From Brachypterus glaber (taxonomy: Eukaryota > Arthropoda > Insecta > Coleoptera > Kateretidae), in the NCBI GenBank assembly GCA_958510825.1, contig OY294045.1, positions 12,389,916 through 12,453,915 of the forward strand: DNA of 64,000 bases, read 5' to 3'. The notes below the pieces were generated by a model, which was given only the letters and a program-made list of their open reading frames with translations, was not told where the DNA came from and searched no databases. Shown one piece after another: positions 43,784 through 54,090 of the stretch (positions within the stretch are counted from its first letter, which is position 1; every line of letters starts with the position of its first letter). The translations under genes and the position numbers were made by a program.

Positions 43784-43833
43784 AATATTAATTAAATATA
43801 TTTATTTTTAAATAAATATATTTAATTAATATT
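43784..43833. repeat. Perfect 24-bp palindrome
   Basis: The left 24 bases start AATATTAATTAAATATATTT. The right 24 bases are their exact complement, separated by only TT. The stem is entirely A/T, so it could extrude as a cruciform, and its exactness suggests recent origin or ongoing correction. Confidence 0.85.
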
Positions 43834-44392
43834 ATAAGTCTATGTGTAACTTTTTCATAATCTAGTTTTAAATCATATCATGGGAATAAACTAATTTAAC
43901 ATGTTGAAAGCCAGATTAAATTACTTGTCTTGGGTAACACTGTCCCATGGAACTAGATGCTTTGGGTTATCGTTGAAGCTAATGGTTTGCTTACAATGTT
44001 ATTATAGTATAAATATCTCAAAAATAACTCCATAATCGTACTGAAACTTAAGAAACTAGTCACATAAGTCCAGCCTAATTACACATTGAATAACAGTATA
44101 TTAAATCCGTGAAAACTAATAAAACACAACCAAATATTTTAATATTATAGTCAAGAGCAGTGAACACAACACAGACCCACTTTGGCCCCACTGTAGAGTT
44201 AATGTGCAAAGTTATTTTTATTTTGACGAGATGACATTTGACACTTGAAGTTTCGTGCAATGTTGCCAAATCGTACATTGACATATGTCAATTTTTTATG
44301 TATCTATAAGCATGTAAATTCTTATCGTTGCAAGCGATTTAGCCCAAAATGCGATAACCTCCTTTGATGAGAATTTTAAAAATTAAAAAATA
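43834..44392. other. No recognised feature
   Basis: AT-rich DNA with no shared repeat recognised. Confidence 0.4.
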
Positions 44393-44576
44393 TATAGGGT
44401 GTTCCATTTAAAAAGTTAAGTGCCACTTCCGGTACAACCGGAAGTGGCACAAGCATAAAAATATTTTTAATCGATTGGCCATATTCAAAAACACCAAAGT
44501 ACAAAATATCAGATTTTTAAAATTATTGGTTCTCCATAAACTTTTAATGGACCACTTCGGTGAATAACCCTGTATA
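44393..44576. mobile_element. Small MITE with strong CCGGTT hairpin
   Basis: TATAGGGTGTTCCATTTAAA at the left and GAATAACCCTGTATA at the right are the ends. A 14-bp perfect hairpin, GTGCCACTTCCGGT-ACA-complement, lies at 44420-44450. The same CACTTCCGG module occurs in both arms of foldback F, so the two are related. Confidence 0.65.
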
Positions 44577-45112
44577 GATCTAATACACTACATTGTAATA
44601 CACTTTAACAAAGATTAAATTAAAATTGTTATAAAACAAGTTGAATAAACAATACCGTGTCAATTACAATTGTTCTTTTTTTCATTAAAAATAAACATTC
44701 TCCTTACGATTCTGCGATAATGTCAAACAGCAAAAAGACTATTTACAAAATAAAAAGTGTTAAAGGATCGGTTAATAACTACATAGTCATCGTTCATGAT
44801 CACGATTATAAAACCAACAATAGCAAAAACTGCCAGTCCAAATAAACAAACAACTTAAAGCGATCCAATTTTTTTCACGAGTATCTTGGCCAGATGTATC
44901 CATGAAATAAATATGTAAGTGATATGCAGACTTGTTTGTAAGCAAATTACAGAGTTTGGACTTCAAATGCCTTTTGAGAAACAATTAATAGCTTTAATTT
45001 TCTTTTGACAGTTGCATATTGAAGAAACACGAAGAAAATTAAATTTATGTCAGTGATTTTCAATAATTACAAGTTGTTCAGAAGACTAATTGTCATATTT
45101 CAGAAAATATCG
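44577..45112. other. No recognised feature
   Basis: AT-rich DNA. Short frames at 44657-44984 on both strands lack motifs. Confidence 0.4.
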
Positions 45113-45915
45113 TTTGGACTTTATACTATTTACAGCGCGTAAGCGCTTGAACCCAGATAGCACAAAGTGGACGTCCAATGGACGTATGTTCATGGACGGC
45201 TGTATGTCCATAGGATGCCCATTTTTTCTCTATGGACATCCCATGGACATCCGTTTAGAGTCCAGATGACACAACTGTGGACATCCATAAGGTGTTCGTT
45301 CAAACCATCCATCCAGCATCTATAGGACTTGCTTTTTTGCTTACTTAACTGGTTTTTGAAAAACTGTTATTTAACTTGCAATGTTTGTTGTTGTTTGTTT
45401 GTTTGTTTGTTTAGGGCAAATCTGCCAAAGGCTTTTTCGACCACTTAGAATATACTTAGTAAGCTAAAATTTGGTACACATGCTCGTCTGACAATACAAT
45501 TTTATATAAAACTTACCTCTCAATCCTAAAATTAAAAAAATCCATTTATTACCCACGAGATAATTTAAAACTAAATTTAGGTTACATACTCATCCAGTGG
45601 CTAAGTTTACCCTCTCTCTGTTTCACCCACTTAGAATAAACGCAGAGAGCTGAAATTAATGGACACTGAATGGACGTCCACTAATAGTCGTACAAAGCAT
45701 GTAAATATATGGACGTACACAGTACATCCATTATTAGTCCGTGGACCAATGTACTTAAAAGGGATCTAAAATGGACGTCCAATGCACGACCGGTGCTATA
45801 TAGGAATAGTATGATACGGTATTTTTGAACTTCCCAAAATCTCCAAAAACGTCCTAGTCAAAGAGTTCTTGAATTATAAATTTTGAAAATGACCGTCTAT
45901 CCCTCCGTCCGTGGT
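45113..45915 (-). mobile_element. Family H 3' end split by another MITE
   Basis: The H terminal hairpin appears in two halves. TATACTATTTACAGCGCGTA with GCGCT lies at 45121-45147, and GAATAGTATGATACGG resumes at 45804, followed by the AAAACGTCCTAGTC block and CCGTCTATCCCTCCGTCCG. The MITE between them is described separately. The rest of the H body is missing or diverged after 45920. Confidence 0.6.
45152..45796. mobile_element. MITE rich in GGACGTCC palindromes
   Basis: Ends CCCAGATAGCACAAAGTGG and CGACCGGTGCTATATAGG share an ATAGCAC terminal repeat. Close to both ends, ATGGACRTCC and TGGACGTCCA recur many times. The centre holds a (GTTT)n run at about 45393-45412 and TTTCGACCACTTAGAATA, repeated near 45622. 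It has split a family H hairpin. About 645 bp without a coding frame. Confidence 0.65.
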
Positions 45916-46037
45916 GGGTTAAATTTAAAAAAAAAATGAAATAATCAGTGGGAAAGTCTGACTGACGTAATTTCTTTAGAAAAAAATATTTTAACATTAA
46001 TATGTTTAGACGGGGGGGTAGAGGGCTGGTGGGTTAA
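45916..46037. other. No recognised feature
   Basis: G-rich patch near 46013 and otherwise AT-rich sequence. Confidence 0.35.
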
Positions 46038-46279
46038 ATTAAAAATAAAAACTTTTCCCAAAAAAATATGAACCGACTTCTGTGTCTCTAAAAATTAAAA
46101 AATAAGATATACTTAAATCGGTGCCAATTTCACTATTCCCTTAATTTTTTACTAACAATTGTGTTTTCATTATTTTGTTATTGTTTGCTGTGAAATTGGC
46201 ACCGACTTAAGTATATCTTATTTTTTACTTTTTAGAGACAGAAGTCGGTTCATTTTTTTTGGGAAAAGTTTTTATTTTA
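46038..46279. mobile_element. Palindromic MITE
   Basis: AAAATAAAAACTTTTCCCAA, GAACCGACTTCTGTGTCTCT and AAGATATACTTAAATCGGTG on the left pair with their complements at 46190-46279. The unpaired centre is about 60 bp. The stem is nearly 90 bp with few mismatches. Confidence 0.75.
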
Positions 46280-46649
46280 GAAATAAATATGGAAAATATT
46301 TTTTTTTTAGCCACCTTGGTATAAAAGTTCTCAAATTTTTGGGTATAAACTTAAAAAAACGTGACCTACATTAATAATAGTATATTTAATATATATAGTA
46401 AATAATGGTTTATTATTGTAAAACATAAAATATTTTAGTTTATGTTGTTATTCCAATAGATAATCACGATTAGTAATAGATGCCACATTGTTTAAATTTT
46501 AATTTATTTTAATATCCTTATTAGAAACTTTGAAACACAAATGATTCTCGCAAGTAAAACCAGGATCACTCCATCTGGAGACGTTTCTCGGGAACCGCAA
46601 CGCAACTGAAGGTTACAGCCAACTTTTAAACAAATAAAACACGCAGTTC
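46280..46649. other. No recognised feature
   Basis: AT-rich spacer. Nothing recognised. Confidence 0.4.
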
Positions 46650-47018
46650 CCTTTGTCATGACAACGCACGTTATTTCTAAATAGACGTTAAGTTTAAGTG
46701 ACTTTTCAATGCAAACCAAGAGTTAATCCTGTAAGTAGGAGGCCTACACATTATAAAATCTTCAACAGTAAAATCTGAGTTGCTCGGTTATAGAAGATAA
46801 TGAATATTCTTCAGAAATGACCATAGCTGATCTAATCATTTTTTATTTTATACTGTTTTATATTATTCTATTTGAATTTTGGTAAGAAAATTTAAATCCG
46901 TTCACATTAATAGTTTTTGTAGTTCAGTGTTTGGAAATTTCTGTCATAACGTGTCAGGATAATAATTTAATAATAATAACTTATTATTATTAATAATGTT
47001 TGAGAAATAATTTGTCAT

Positions 47019-47019
<1 letters not shown>

Positions 47020-47051
<32 letters not shown>

Positions 47052-47690
47052 TTATTAATCCTTTTGAGATTTACATCTATGGACAAGTCAGACAAAATAC
47101 TAATACAGTGTATAATACAATTTAAAATTTAAGATACATAAAATAATTTAGTTAAAATTACAGACTAGATGCATGTATTTTTATTTAAAGGCTTTTAGAG
47201 AAAAACTCGTTCAATGAATACATTGGGTTTTCCAAAAAATAGCTTTTTAAAACATTTTTGAATATTGCGAGTTTATTTATGCTTTGTATATTTTGAGGTA
47301 GGTGCCTGTACACTTTCAGTCCCATATACTCTGCTCCTTTTTCAAAAGAAACGGTCCTATGTCTTGGAATAGCTAACTCGTTCTCTTGTCTAGTTTGGAT
47401 TCCTAAGTTTATTTGATTATTTTTTGTAAAGTATCTTATATTTTGTTTTACTAACAAACAAAGCCTATAAAGATACAACGAGTAGACACTCATTATCCTA
47501 CACTTTTTAAAAAGTGGGACACAGTGAGTATCTCGCTTTTCAAAACAAATTGTTCTGACAATCTTCTTTTGTAATGTTAGCAAACGTTCAACTTCTGAAG
47601 ACCCACCCCAGAATTTAAATACATATAATAAGTTAAAACAGTATAAAATGAAGAACGGTAATTTTTGAGGAAAAAATTCAATTATCTTCC
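47020..47690 (-). mobile_element. 5'-truncated non-LTR retrotransposon
   Basis: A minus-strand insertion with an ORF2 end, a short 3' UTR, then AATAAATTATTATT, in other words AATAAA directly followed by an (ATT)n tail (47020-47052). Coding similarity begins abruptly near 47660. It is nested inside the foldback at 46650-47800. Confidence 0.65.
47185..47660 (-). pseudogene. Non-LTR ORF2 C-terminal fragment
   Basis: The frame continues upstream of 47583 in the same phase. It reads LLYVFKFWGGSSEVERLLTL, QKKIVRTICF, KCRIMSVYSLYLYRL, TRQENELAIPRH and GLKVYRHLPQNIQSI. The WG..S..E...LQKK..R.I block corresponds to the post-polymerase region of Jockey/I/CR1-like ORF2 proteins. There are no catalytic polymerase residues, so it cannot be active. 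It diverges clearly from the 21568 and 54166 fragments and represents a separate family. Confidence 0.65.
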
Positions 47691-47856
47691 GAGTTTAATT
47701 GTTGACGGTTTTATAATGTGTAGACTAACAAGATTAACTCTTGGTTTCCGTTGGCATGTAACTTAAACTTAATGTCTATTCAGGATTAGTGTGCACGGTT
47801 ACAATCTAAAAAGATAGAAAAATTGCGTAAAGGTATTAGGCTCACAAATTTGGATA

Positions 47857-49344
47857 TCACGGTGGTTTTTTTGCAAATTTTAACTTTGTGTTTCCGACCC
47901 CTAATTTTTGTTTTTCACAAATTGTTTAAACACACCATAAGAAGTAATTTAGGCAAATCTTTACGTTTTTTCTAATTTATTATATGTACATATTACGTAC
48001 TCGAACTTCAATATATATTTTAGATATCGATACCCCCAAGCAACAAAGCCGTAACTCATATATTGTCATTTTTCACGACAGCTAAATTTCTAAAATATTT
48101 TTTTTGTTATTCAAGGGTGGGTAAATGATTGAAGTGGAAAAGGAAGTCATGTGATACATCATTTGAAAACTTATAAAATTCTCTATTTAACTGTTTAGTA
48201 TTTATAAGTATTTATAAGTATTTATTGTTTATTTACTGTTTGTTTCTGATAATATTCAAGTTTAGAATTTCTTACTTTAGTGATTTTAAGTAAACTTTTG
48301 CTTAAAGTGGACTGTGGAGAAACCTGAGTAGTACCACCATGTGTGTCTTTTTTTAAGGTGTTTACCTATGAGTATAACTCAAAATGGGTCTAACTTGAGT
48401 TACATCCTTGTTGCTTGGGAGTGTCGATATAATAATAAAGTTATTATTTATGATTATTATGTACATTACAAAAATGCTTATCTCCAACGTCAAAAGGCGT
48501 ATATCTTTTTCTAGGGCTTGATTGTTTTAGGGGCGAAGTCCACCGAAAAATAAAAAAAAAAAAAATTACTTAAAATGCCATAAACATCGAGAAAATATGA
48601 AAAAAGTGGGTGTTAAAAAAATATTGGTCTGTCTGACTATAAACCTTGTAACTTTTCAACGAAAGGTCCGTTTTAAAAAATTCTTTCAATGTGGAATTCA
48701 GGACCTTCGTAGTTTTTCTAGGGGGACAAAAACTAATATTTTATGCTATAACTCGGTTTTTATTAATCGTAGAACAAAAATTCTTGGGCAGATAAAAAGT
48801 AATTTTTTATATTTTCTACTAAAATTTTAATTAATTTTGTTGTAGTATAAGAACTATTATCTTTCGATATCCATAATAAGCCAGTTATCGCCAAAAATTT
48901 TGGTTTTCAACCCCTTTTCCCCCCTTGAGGCTCTCCAATGTTAACCATGTTTGACGTCATGTAAACTACGAAGGTCCAGAATCGTACATTGAAGGAATTT
49001 TTTTAATATATTAATTACAAGGTTTATAGTGAGAGGACAGACAGACCGATATTTCTTTAACACCCACTTTTTTCACATTTTCTCGACGTTTGGTTGGAGA
49101 TAAGCATTTATGTAATGTAGTGATCATAAATAATAACTTTATTATTATATCTAAAATATATATTGAAGTTCGAGTAGGTAATATGTACATATTATAAGAA
49201 ATTAAAAAAAAAACGTAAAAAAGATTGATCTGAACGATTTTTTTATATTTGCTAAAATTACTTTTTATGGTGTGTTTAAACAATTTATGAAAAAAAATCA
49301 GGGGTCGGAAACAAAAAGTTAAAATTTGCAAAAAACCACAGTGA
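47857..49344. mobile_element. Family N foldback, interrupted by family M
   Basis: Ends TCACGGTGGTTTTTTTGCAA and TTGCAAAAAACCACAGTGA, with TA on both sides (47855-47856, 49345-49346). The arms pair through CGACCCCTAATTTTTG, the TTTAAACACACCATAA region, GTACTCGAACTTCAATATAT, GCTTATCTCCAACGT and ACCTTGTAA, up to CCTTCGTAGTTT. Without the nested MITE it is about 1.08 kb with arms of about 470 bp. No coding frame. Confidence 0.75.
48027..48427 (-). mobile_element. Family M MITE, copy 2
   Basis: A 401-bp element with ends TCGATACCCCCAAGCAACAA and TTGTTGCTTGGGAGTGTCGA, inserted in the left arm of foldback N between duplicated TA. The uninterrupted right arm of N supplies the empty site. It is opposite in orientation to copy 1 and keeps the AAGTGGACTGTGGAGAAACC and TATAAGTATTTATAAGTATT regions, the latter a small expansion. 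Confidence 0.8.
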
Positions 49345-49484
49345 TATATTAAATGGCTACAGTAGCCTAAATGAAAAGACTGTCAGAAGAAGTAAAAGAA
49401 GAAGAAAAAGAAGAATATGTATGTTTGTGCTTACCTTTTTGTGAAAAAAAACATAGTATTTCATGTGTTGGTAAGGGGGAAATG

Positions 49485-49745
49485 TGGGAGGATTGGTGTA
49501 GTAGACTACCACGTCGTACTTGACGAGTTTACTACCCAAAATAGCGTGAGTTCGATTCTCACCGGCGCCGATTTGCCTTTTTCAGTTAATTAATAATTGA
49601 AATGTGGCGAAGGCGTAAGTGAAGCGGACACTCCATAAATTGATTCAAAAGTCTATTAAAGCCGGTGGTTCCCTCTACTACTAGCCCACACAAGTCCTGG
49701 ACTTAGGGGATGCTTAATTAAGTAGTATAGTACGAGGTTAAACAA
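49485..49745 (+). mobile_element. SINE, full-length copy
   Basis: Starts TGGGAGGATTGGTGTAGTAG, has the B-box T-arm GTGAGTTCGATTCTCACCGG, then CAGTTAATTAATAATTGAAA, TGGCGAAGGCGTAAGTGAAG, CCGGTGGTTCCCTCTACTAC, AGTCCTGGACTTAGGGGATG and CGAGGTTAAA. The SINE body is identical in layout to the 35467 copy, and the two heads agree closely. It ends about 6 bp before a pentanucleotide array. Confidence 0.8.
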
Positions 49746-49750
49746 AATCC

Positions 49751-49810
49751 AATGTAATGTAATGTAATGTAATGTAATGTAATGTAATGTAATGTAATGT
49801 AATGTAATGT
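49751..49810 (+). repeat. (AATGT)12 microsatellite
   Basis: Twelve exact copies of AATGT follow the SINE 3' end. It may have grown from the SINE tail. The lack of interruptions suggests that it is young or still unstable. Confidence 0.9.
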
Positions 49811-52189
49811 ATCCCAACTTCTAAACAAGTAAATTCGCTTGCCATGCCCTAAGATAGCAGCAGTGCCGCTGGATGGAACAACCCTAAGTTAAACACTATT
49901 GGAACTTATTATAAAGATAAAGAATAAATCTTTATTATAATATTACAATGCATTTATAACATAACTAGGAAACATCTAATAGCATAAATGGTAGATCAGG
50001 TATTCATTTTTAATATTAATATAATAATTATGATAAAATCTCTCAATATATATTACAACAATGTCCTAAGGTTAATAATACATTACCAAGCAAATTTATT
50101 AACTGTCATAAATAAATATTAAATTAAGTTATAAAATCCTAATCTAAAATGTTAATCCGAATACCTTTAGTAAAAGCTCTTTCACAGGCAACTTATCAGC
50201 TAGATAATACTAATACAGCCCTTTTAAGATATTAGTGCTGTGTTAATAGATCACAATAAATAGTAGTAACTGTGATTGTGTGTATACTAAAAAATATTCT
50301 TATTTATATTTCTTTTCTAAAATATTTTCTCTTTGTTTTGTTTATAAGTTTGTCACAGAAAACCTATAGTTTGGATTTCTGTAAAGTAGATAGATATTTT
50401 TAATGAATTTAAGCCTAGTAGATTTTTAAATAAACGGTTTAGTCTGTGACAACGAAAATTTCTAACAAAACAATTAACAAATAGGTTATGTTTACTAGTC
50501 ATTGTTACCAAGATATTCGGATGCAGTTTGAACCAATTTTGAACCAATCTAATAACGGTAAGGACCAAACATAACCACAACTTTGGTAAGTAATCCGAAA
50601 GGGCTTATAATATGATTTTTGCCAAAATATGACATCCCCTTAATCTAAACAAACAAGGTGCATTCTTTTATATTGAAAAAATACGAGTGGCTCGAAATAG
50701 CTAAGTGTGGAAAGAGGCTCTTTTCCCCACTAGATTGCTAAGCGGTGTTCAGGCAAGCAATCGAGTATACTTAATTGAATAAATTTTATTTTTATATTTT
50801 TTCCAATAGAAAAACAACAATTAAGAAATTATACATTTTTATTATTTTGTGAATAAATATAACGAAAATAACACGACAGAATTAAGATATTAAACATTTT
50901 TAACAATTATTGAAAATAATCTAACATTAGTTATTACCAATTCTATTTTGGTTGTCACATTTGTTCAGTTTTCATTTTCATTTGCCATTTCTATTATTCC
51001 TTTAGGTAACATTTAGTTTCTTCTTTAAGGTTTATCATTTTCTTTATTAAAAACTTTACAATTAAAATTGATATTACATTTGATAACACAATTGACACTA
51101 ACACTAGCTTAGTACGCTATCATTGATCGGTCGCCATGGAAACAAGTGTCTTAGCCAATAATGTTACACGTTTGTATAATCAAGCTACTTATTTTAATGA
51201 AATAGTTATGCATGCGGAAAAGACCTTCTTTCTACACGTATATGCTTGTGGAAAGAGACATCTTTCCGCACGCTCGTAGAAAAAAATATGAATGGCTCAG
51301 AGTTGCCTCAATTAACAATGAATTTGAACCAATCACGTTTTCAAATTCATGAAAAATTACAGATATTTGAGAGAGAATTATCGAAATAAGGCAAACAAAA
51401 AATATGCCATATATATTGTAACGAATACTGCGAAGAAAAGATTTTAAAGAATACTGGAAGTATATTTAAATTTTATCAGGTTTCAAAAAGAAAAAAAAAA
51501 CACTGTATGGCTCAAAATATCTTGTAAATATTAACATTTAAAATTAGATTATGATCCTGGGCAAAGTATTGTTCTCTTTGTATATTTATAAATATGCTAA
51601 TAGTGCACCTTGCTGCTTTTTGGGGGTATTTCACAAAACAACAATTTTTGTGTCACCACTTATGTAGTAAAAAATACAAAAATAAGCTTCCTTGCCAAAT
51701 TTTAAAATTGGAAAATAAATAAATTATAAATTATTGTATAAGACTCGATTTTTTGTAATCCAATGTCCCCGGTATTGATTCATGCAAAATGCATAAATTA
51801 AAATATGTACCAAATTTCAGCTTTAAAAAACGAAATGTGGAATGTAACTTAAGGTGGTTCAAAACAAAAAAGTTGTAATTTTTTGCTGCTCATGGAGGAT
51901 AAAGCTCATTTTGATATCCCACAAAAAAAATAAAAATATTGGAGTATATTTACCACTCCCTCACGAGGGTGCATGTTTTGGCATCTTATCCACGGTGGGT
52001 TCCAAGTGAGTTTATCTAAAATGCACGCTACCTTAGATTTTTTTTTTTAATGGGGAAAAAATGGAAAAACTTGAAATTATGAAGCTAAAAATTAAGCCTT
52101 TCCTCAAATTACCTACAATTTTCAGAATATAGTCTTTATATACTACTTAAATTGTGGTAACTGAGAAAATTTCGTTGTATTTTTAATAC
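49811..52189. other. Long stretch with little recognisable
   Basis: AT-rich. At 50680-50750 and 51210-51290 two related patches carry GTGGAAAGAG and CTCTTT motifs (for example GTGTGGAAAGAGGCTC and CTTGTGGAAAGAGACATC), which may be ends of a decayed element. No frame or other shared repeat was recognised. Confidence 0.4.
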
Positions 52190-52334
52190 TGAATGTTATT
52201 TGTTAATACAAATTTTTTATTTATATCACCACCATTGGTATTTAATACTTTACTTGTGATATTAAATACTGCAATCTGTGTATTGTATACAATATGTTGT
52301 CATACTAACATAGAGAGCGCGCTGGTACATTTAG
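52190..52334 (+). repeat. Family O repeat, copy 1
   Basis: CCACCATTGGTATTTAATAC, TTACTTGTGATATTAAATAC, TGCAATCTGTGTATTGTATA and TGTTGTCATACTAACATA match 58650-58765. A plus-strand frame spanning it is not conserved. It is cut by foldback P after TGGTACATTTA. Confidence 0.65.
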
Positions 52335-52734
52335 ATCCCCACGCAACATGTGTTTACGAATACTGTAAAATTTGGTAAATTATATCACAGTTATAGTTTG
52401 GTATACTTTAAGTTGTAGTTGTTGTGTTATTGATCTAGTTTAAAGTATGTTACAGTATTTAGAAAAGTAACAAACTGTAAATAATACCAAAATTTTGATT
52501 AGTAATAATACAAAGGAAAGTAAAAAAAGTATCGATTATTTTGTCAGTGTGTAATTGTGTGTGGTTGCAGTCTTTATATTATTACTTGTCAAAATGTTGG
52601 TATTATTTACCGATTGTTATTTTTTCTGAATACTGTAACTCAAAGTATACCATACTATAAGTGTGATATGCTTTACCAAATGTTACAGTAATTTTTACTA
52701 TGCTAGTATTAATAAACACATGTTGCCTGGGTAT
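52335..52734. mobile_element. Family P foldback MITE
   Basis: GATCCCCACGCAACATGTGT at the left pairs with ACACATGTTGCCTGGGTATC at the right. The arms continue with AATACTGTAAAATTTGGTAA and the TTATAGTTTGGTATACTTTA block, mirrored at 52630-52690. TA flanks both ends. It sits in family O, whose other copy at 58650 lacks it at the corresponding place (TACATTTTAATG). Confidence 0.7.
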
Positions 52735-52936
52735 CTAAACAGAATTTCGCATTTTGAAAAATTTGTGTTTTATAAAATACCCTACTGGTTATATTTGACT
52801 TAAAAATAGTTTGTAAATTATTTCTGTAATAATGGTCTCGTACTGAGCGTATCTTAGTTTATTTTCAAGAGTGTATTTTCAAACTACCACTTAAGTGCCT
52901 GCTTTAAATGGTTCTTATTTAAAAATGTATCTGTTC

Positions 52937-52960
52937 AGTGGCGGAACAAAGACTGAAAAA
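52937..52960 (+). mobile_element. hAT-like solo end
   Basis: CAGTGGCGGAACAAAGACTG resembles hAT termini. No partner end was found, so it is a motif-level call only. Confidence 0.3.
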
Positions 52961-53338
52961 AAAAAGGTCCTACTGTTTTAACTGTTTTTTTTTATGTAAA
53001 AGGCAACTTTAGCTATTTCCAGACATGGTTACTTAATATCTATATCATAAATAAAAGAAAAAAAATAATTTTATATCTGTTCAAAGTTAGGTGTAGGTGT
53101 AAGGAATTTTTGAACGCTTACAGTTTTTCATGCTTGAAAAAACGGACAAGGACCCCACATTCATAAGCTATTATTCCTAAAAATTGCAGGTTTCTACTTA
53201 AGCATTTTTATATTTTTTTTAAGTAAAAAGTTAAACTATAGTCATAAACTTTAATTGTTGATAAAAAAAAATTATAAAACGAAGTTGTTCAGAAAAATAA
53301 GCCCTATCGACTAATAATAAAATAAAGTCTTACCGTAA
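52961..53338. other. No recognised feature
   Basis: AT-rich spacer before a family B copy. Confidence 0.4.
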
Positions 53339-53717
53339 AATAGTATATTCTATAACTAGTATGAAATAGACAATATTCAGTGAGAGCGGAAAGTTTGTCA
53401 TACGAGCCGGCAGGCGAGTATGACGGTCCCTCGAGCGCGGAATGACTATTCCATACGTGTTGTAGACTATACTTTTTCTTGGACTGCAAATATGAAACAC
53501 TGTACGGCTTTAAACTGCGGACAAGGTTAAAAACAATGTTTTTTTTTTGCTAATTTTACTAAAGTTTTCTTTACTTTTATAGACAAGAGATTGCAGTACA
53601 TGTGCTCATACTAACAGTTGATACGGAATATTCATACCGTATCTAGAGCTAGAATGGATTCATTCGGAGTTTGAAAACTGTGTGTATTTGCTTACATTCC
53701 AATGCAGTAGTAGAAAA
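53339..53717 (+). mobile_element. Family B element, copy 4, internally deleted
   Basis: Starts AATAGTATATTCTATAACTA, carries the ACGAGCCGGCAGGCGAGT island and ends CAATGCAGTAGTAGAAAAAG. About 280 bp of the central part seen in copies 1 and 2 is missing after AAAACAATG. Both ends are intact, which helps to define them. Confidence 0.65.
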
Positions 53718-53829
53718 AGTATTTTTTGAAGCACCGTTTAATCTTTAACTGTATATTATTTAATAACAGAAATAATTACGTACTTAAGTCTAAAAACAAG
53801 TTGTTCAGAAAATATGGGGCTACACTGTA

Positions 53830-53876
53830 GCGTACTTGAATCGAAATGTAGCCGCTACAGTTCGATTCAAGTACGC
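53830..53876. repeat. Near-perfect palindrome, 23-bp arms
   Basis: GCGTACTTGAATCGAAATGT and AGC on the left pair with their complement, with one mismatch and almost no loop. The stem has higher G+C than the surroundings. Right after it CGCACCCGCTGTTGAGGC is also GC-rich. Confidence 0.75.
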
Positions 53877-54090
53877 ACCCGCTGTTGAGGCTGAAGCGCT
53901 CCACAGGGTGTTACAAATTTCGGAAAAAAACTCTTGCATCCTATATATGCCGAAAACTGAAATTTAAATACCAAATTATATTACAGTACCATTACTAAGG
54001 GATTAACAAAATCATTTTAACGGTCTGCAATAAAACCAACTTTGAAATTGTATTCAATTTTAGTGGTGCGTTAATTTTGACACGAAGTGT
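53877..54090. other. No recognised feature
   Basis: Short spacer ending at an (ATA)n tract that is the tail of the following minus-strand element. Confidence 0.35.

Larger units (their letters stand above)
46650..47800. mobile_element. Foldback element hosting a non-LTR insertion
   Basis: The left arm (46670-46775) with TAGACGTTAAGTTTAAGTGA, AACCAAGAGTTAATC and CCTACACATTATAAAATC pairs with the right arm (47700-47800), which carries GGTTTTATAATGTGTAG, GATTAACTCTTGGTTTCC and TTAAACTTAATGTCTATT. The non-LTR fragment at 47020-47690 lies between the arms. AAT-rich sequence surrounds the insertion. Confidence 0.65.
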
